Shown: one piece after another, positions 62,706 through 64,000 of the stretch | How positions within the stretch are numbered: position 1 is the first letter of the stretch | Layout: each line of letters begins with the position of its first letter | From: an uncultured Eubacteriales bacterium | Lineage (GTDB): Bacteria > Bacillota > Clostridia > Oscillospirales > Oscillospiraceae | Assembly (NCBI GenBank): GCA_900316205.1 | Contig: ONBX01000010.1 | Span: 1 to 64,000 of the forward strand | Reading direction: 5' to 3' | DNA: 64,000 bases | The notes under the pieces: generated by a model | Databases searched by the model: none | Seen by the model: the letters and a program-made list of their open reading frames with translations, nothing else | What the model was told of the DNA's origin: nothing | Made by a program: the position numbers and the translations under genes

Positions 62706-63176
62706 TTACCAGCGGAAGTGCGCGAAGGCCTTGTTGGCCTCGGCGTTCTTGTGCATATCCTCGCGCTTCTTCACGGCGTTGCCGAGGTTATTGCATGCAT
62801 CCATGATCTCGCCGGCCAGGCGCTCTTTCATGGTCTTTTCGCTGCGCTTGCGGCTGTAGTCGACCAGCCAGCGCAGAGCCAGGGTCTGACGGCGGGCGGG
62901 CCGAACTTCGATAGGAACCTGATAGGTTGCGCCACCGACACGGCGAGCCTTGACCTCCAGAGCGGGCATAATGTTGTTCATGGCTTCGGTGAATGCATCA
63001 AGGGGCTCCTTGCCGGTCTTATCCTTGATGATCTCAAAAGCGTCGTAAACGACCTTCTGAGCAACACCCTTTTTGCCGTCGAGCATAACGCCGTTGATGA
63101 GCTTGGTCACCAGAACGCTGTTATACATAGGATCCGGCAAGATTTCTCTTTTGGGAACATTACCTCTTCTGGGCAC
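62706..63176 (-). CDS. rpsG: 30S ribosomal protein uS7
   Basis: uS7 nucleates assembly of the 30S head and contacts the E site. The 156-residue protein begins (M)[15 protein letters not shown] and has [16 protein letters not shown] and [25 protein letters not shown], as in all bacterial S7. I use a GTG start at 63176 with GGAGGG 7-8 nt before it. The ATG at 63194 would place the ribosome-binding site inside the gene and adds residues not seen in the family. Confidence 0.97.
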   Translation of the reverse strand: MPRRGNVPKREILPDPMYNSVLVTKLINGVMLDGKKGVAQKVVYDAFEIIKDKTGKEPLDAFTEAMNNIMPALEVKARRVGGATYQVPIEVRPARRQTLALRWLVDYSRKRSEKTMKERLAGEIMDACNNLGNAVKKREDMHKNAEANKAFAHFRW

Positions 63177-63344
63177 GTTGCTTCCCTCCTTCATTAAAAA
63201 ATGGAATCATCGGTACTCGAACGTATAAAAATCGTCCGTTGCGCCCCGAGGTCTATCCACATAATAATATATAGATAAACGACAGGGGCTGGGGATGGGC
63301 CGGTCGATGGGCGGCCACTTTTCCCCGATCTGCCGCATAGAAAA

Positions 63345-63770
63345 TTACTTCTTCTTGGCAGCTTTGGGTCTCTTCGCGCCGTACTTGGAACGAGCCTGCA
63401 TACGACCGTTGACGCCCTGGGCATCCAGAGTGCCGCGGATGATGTGGTAACGCACACCAGGCAGGTCCTTGACACGACCGCCGCGGATCATCACGACAGA
63501 GTGCTCCTGCAGGTTGTGGCCGATACCGGGGATGTAGGCAGTTACCTCGTAACCATTGGTCAGACGGACACGCGCGATCTTACGCAGAGCGGAGTTGGGC
63601 TTCTTAGGAGTAGAAGTACGAACTGCGGTGCAGACGCCTCTCTTCTGAGGGGAGCTCAGATTGGTCTCCTTGTTCTTCAGGGTGTTCATCCCCTTCTGCA
63701 TAGCAGGAGAAGTGGACTTGTAGGTGACCTTTTCTCTGCCCTTTCTGACGAGCTGGTTAAAAGTGGGCAT
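63345..63770 (-). CDS. rpsL: 30S ribosomal protein uS12
   Basis: uS12 sits at the decoding centre. The 141-residue protein starts [15 protein letters not shown] and has [19 protein letters not shown], with the wild-type lysine at the usual streptomycin-resistance position, and [17 protein letters not shown], which contains the aspartate methylthiolated by RimO. AGGAGG is upstream of the ATG at 63770; the open frame beyond it to 63902 is non-coding leader. A 168-bp gap separates it from rpsG, longer than usual, with no gene recognised in it. Confidence 0.98.
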   Translation of the reverse strand: MPTFNQLVRKGREKVTYKSTSPAMQKGMNTLKNKETNLSSPQKRGVCTAVRTSTPKKPNSALRKIARVRLTNGYEVTAYIPGIGHNLQEHSVVMIRGGRVKDLPGVRYHIIRGTLDAQGVNGRMQARSKYGAKRPKAAKKK

Positions 63771-63883
63771 TGTGTTCCTCCTTTCTTCAAATCTTTGATG
63801 GAAATACACCGAAAAAGCCGGTGTTTTCAAGGCTGTCCGGGCTTTTGGACGCACTTTGGGCGCACTTGGCCGCGAACTACTGT

Positions 63884-63912
63884 ATATTAGCATAATGACC
63901 AAATTAAGTCAA
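63884..63912 (-). promoter_or_regulatory. Sigma-A promoter of the str operon
   Basis: On the minus strand TTGACT (complement of 63907-63912) and TAATAT (complement of 63884-63889) are 17 bp apart. The leader of about 105 nt contains an ACACCG/CGGTGT hairpin. This suggests rpsL starts its own operon. The last 88 bases of the window show nothing I can name. Confidence 0.82.
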
Positions 63913-64000
63913 GAAATTTTGTTGAAAAAAATTTGAAATCCTGTGTTTTTTCTTACGGCTCTCCCCCTTCCCTATCCCATATATTGTGCCCGCAGAGCTG

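Noticed and set aside
63177..63194. ATG start for rpsG at 63194
   Set aside because: It would put the strong GGAGGG site inside the gene and add six residues not seen in S7; the GTG at 63176 fits better.

Overview
The window looks like a core-genome stretch of a GC-rich anaerobic Firmicute of class Clostridia, most likely an Oscillospiraceae-type gut bacterium. This rests on Gram-positive style Shine-Dalgarno sites (AGGAGG), sigma-A promoters of the TTGACA-N17-TATAAT type, a GdpP-type c-di-AMP phosphodiesterase, the recA-recX and rpsL-rpsG-fusA-tuf arrangements, Pta-based acetate metabolism, many two-component systems and solute-binding lipoproteins, and short palindromic intergenic repeats of a kind I associate with this family. 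No rRNA, tRNA, CRISPR array, prophage or transposase gene is visible.

Layout: (1) 326-5403, recA-recX-rimO-pgsA-cysS on the plus strand. (2) 5649-12250, an ECF sigma/anti-sigma pair, the rplU-rpmA-obgE group, a DUF4163/DUF3298-like lipoprotein with a CYTH enzyme, and a DUF3783 protein. (3) 12312-19003, a divergent cluster. On the minus strand are a close homologue of polyenoic fatty acid (linoleate) isomerase, a CrtI/phytoene-desaturase-like flavoprotein and a flavin/2Fe-2S reductase. On the plus strand are an acyl-activating ligase, an acyl carrier protein and an acyl-ACP thioesterase. I read it as a candidate pathway that captures and isomerises or reduces unsaturated fatty acids, and it is the best candidate for an undescribed system. 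(4) 19325-27233, ftsH, hpt, tilS, dnaB, rplI and gdpP in one minus-strand series from a good promoter. (5) 27415-29462, a sugar nucleotidyltransferase with a remnant phosphohexomutase domain, a LUD-domain protein and a cupin.

(6) 29595-34954 and 42024-51609 hold two parallel signalling/transport modules. Each pairs an OmpR-type two-component system with a large lipoprotein that joins a propeller-like N-terminal half to a solute-binding C-terminal half. The second module also has two sugar-type ABC permeases with no ATPase, a MacA/HlyD-like adaptor and a MacB-periplasmic-domain protein. Direct repeats (TTAAG or TTAAT, about one helical turn apart) lie just upstream of several of these promoters. 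(7) 35185-41806, lepA with an XRE regulator, pta, tadA, a small export protein, a short-chain dehydrogenase and a membrane-anchored EEP phosphatase/nuclease. (8) 51729-59233, an Mrp/NifX-type iron-sulfur pair, an FHA-FtsW fusion with a transpeptidase, an ABC-F ATPase, a YdcF-like protein and a DUF1292 protein. (9) 59350-63770, tuf, fusA, rpsG and rpsL on the minus strand behind a strong promoter.

Intergenic DNA carries at least four repeat families. The clearest is a roughly 150-bp hairpin-rich element in inverted orientation at 19055-19205 and 38507-38672. All functional calls come from reading the sequence and from memory of protein families; no database search was run.
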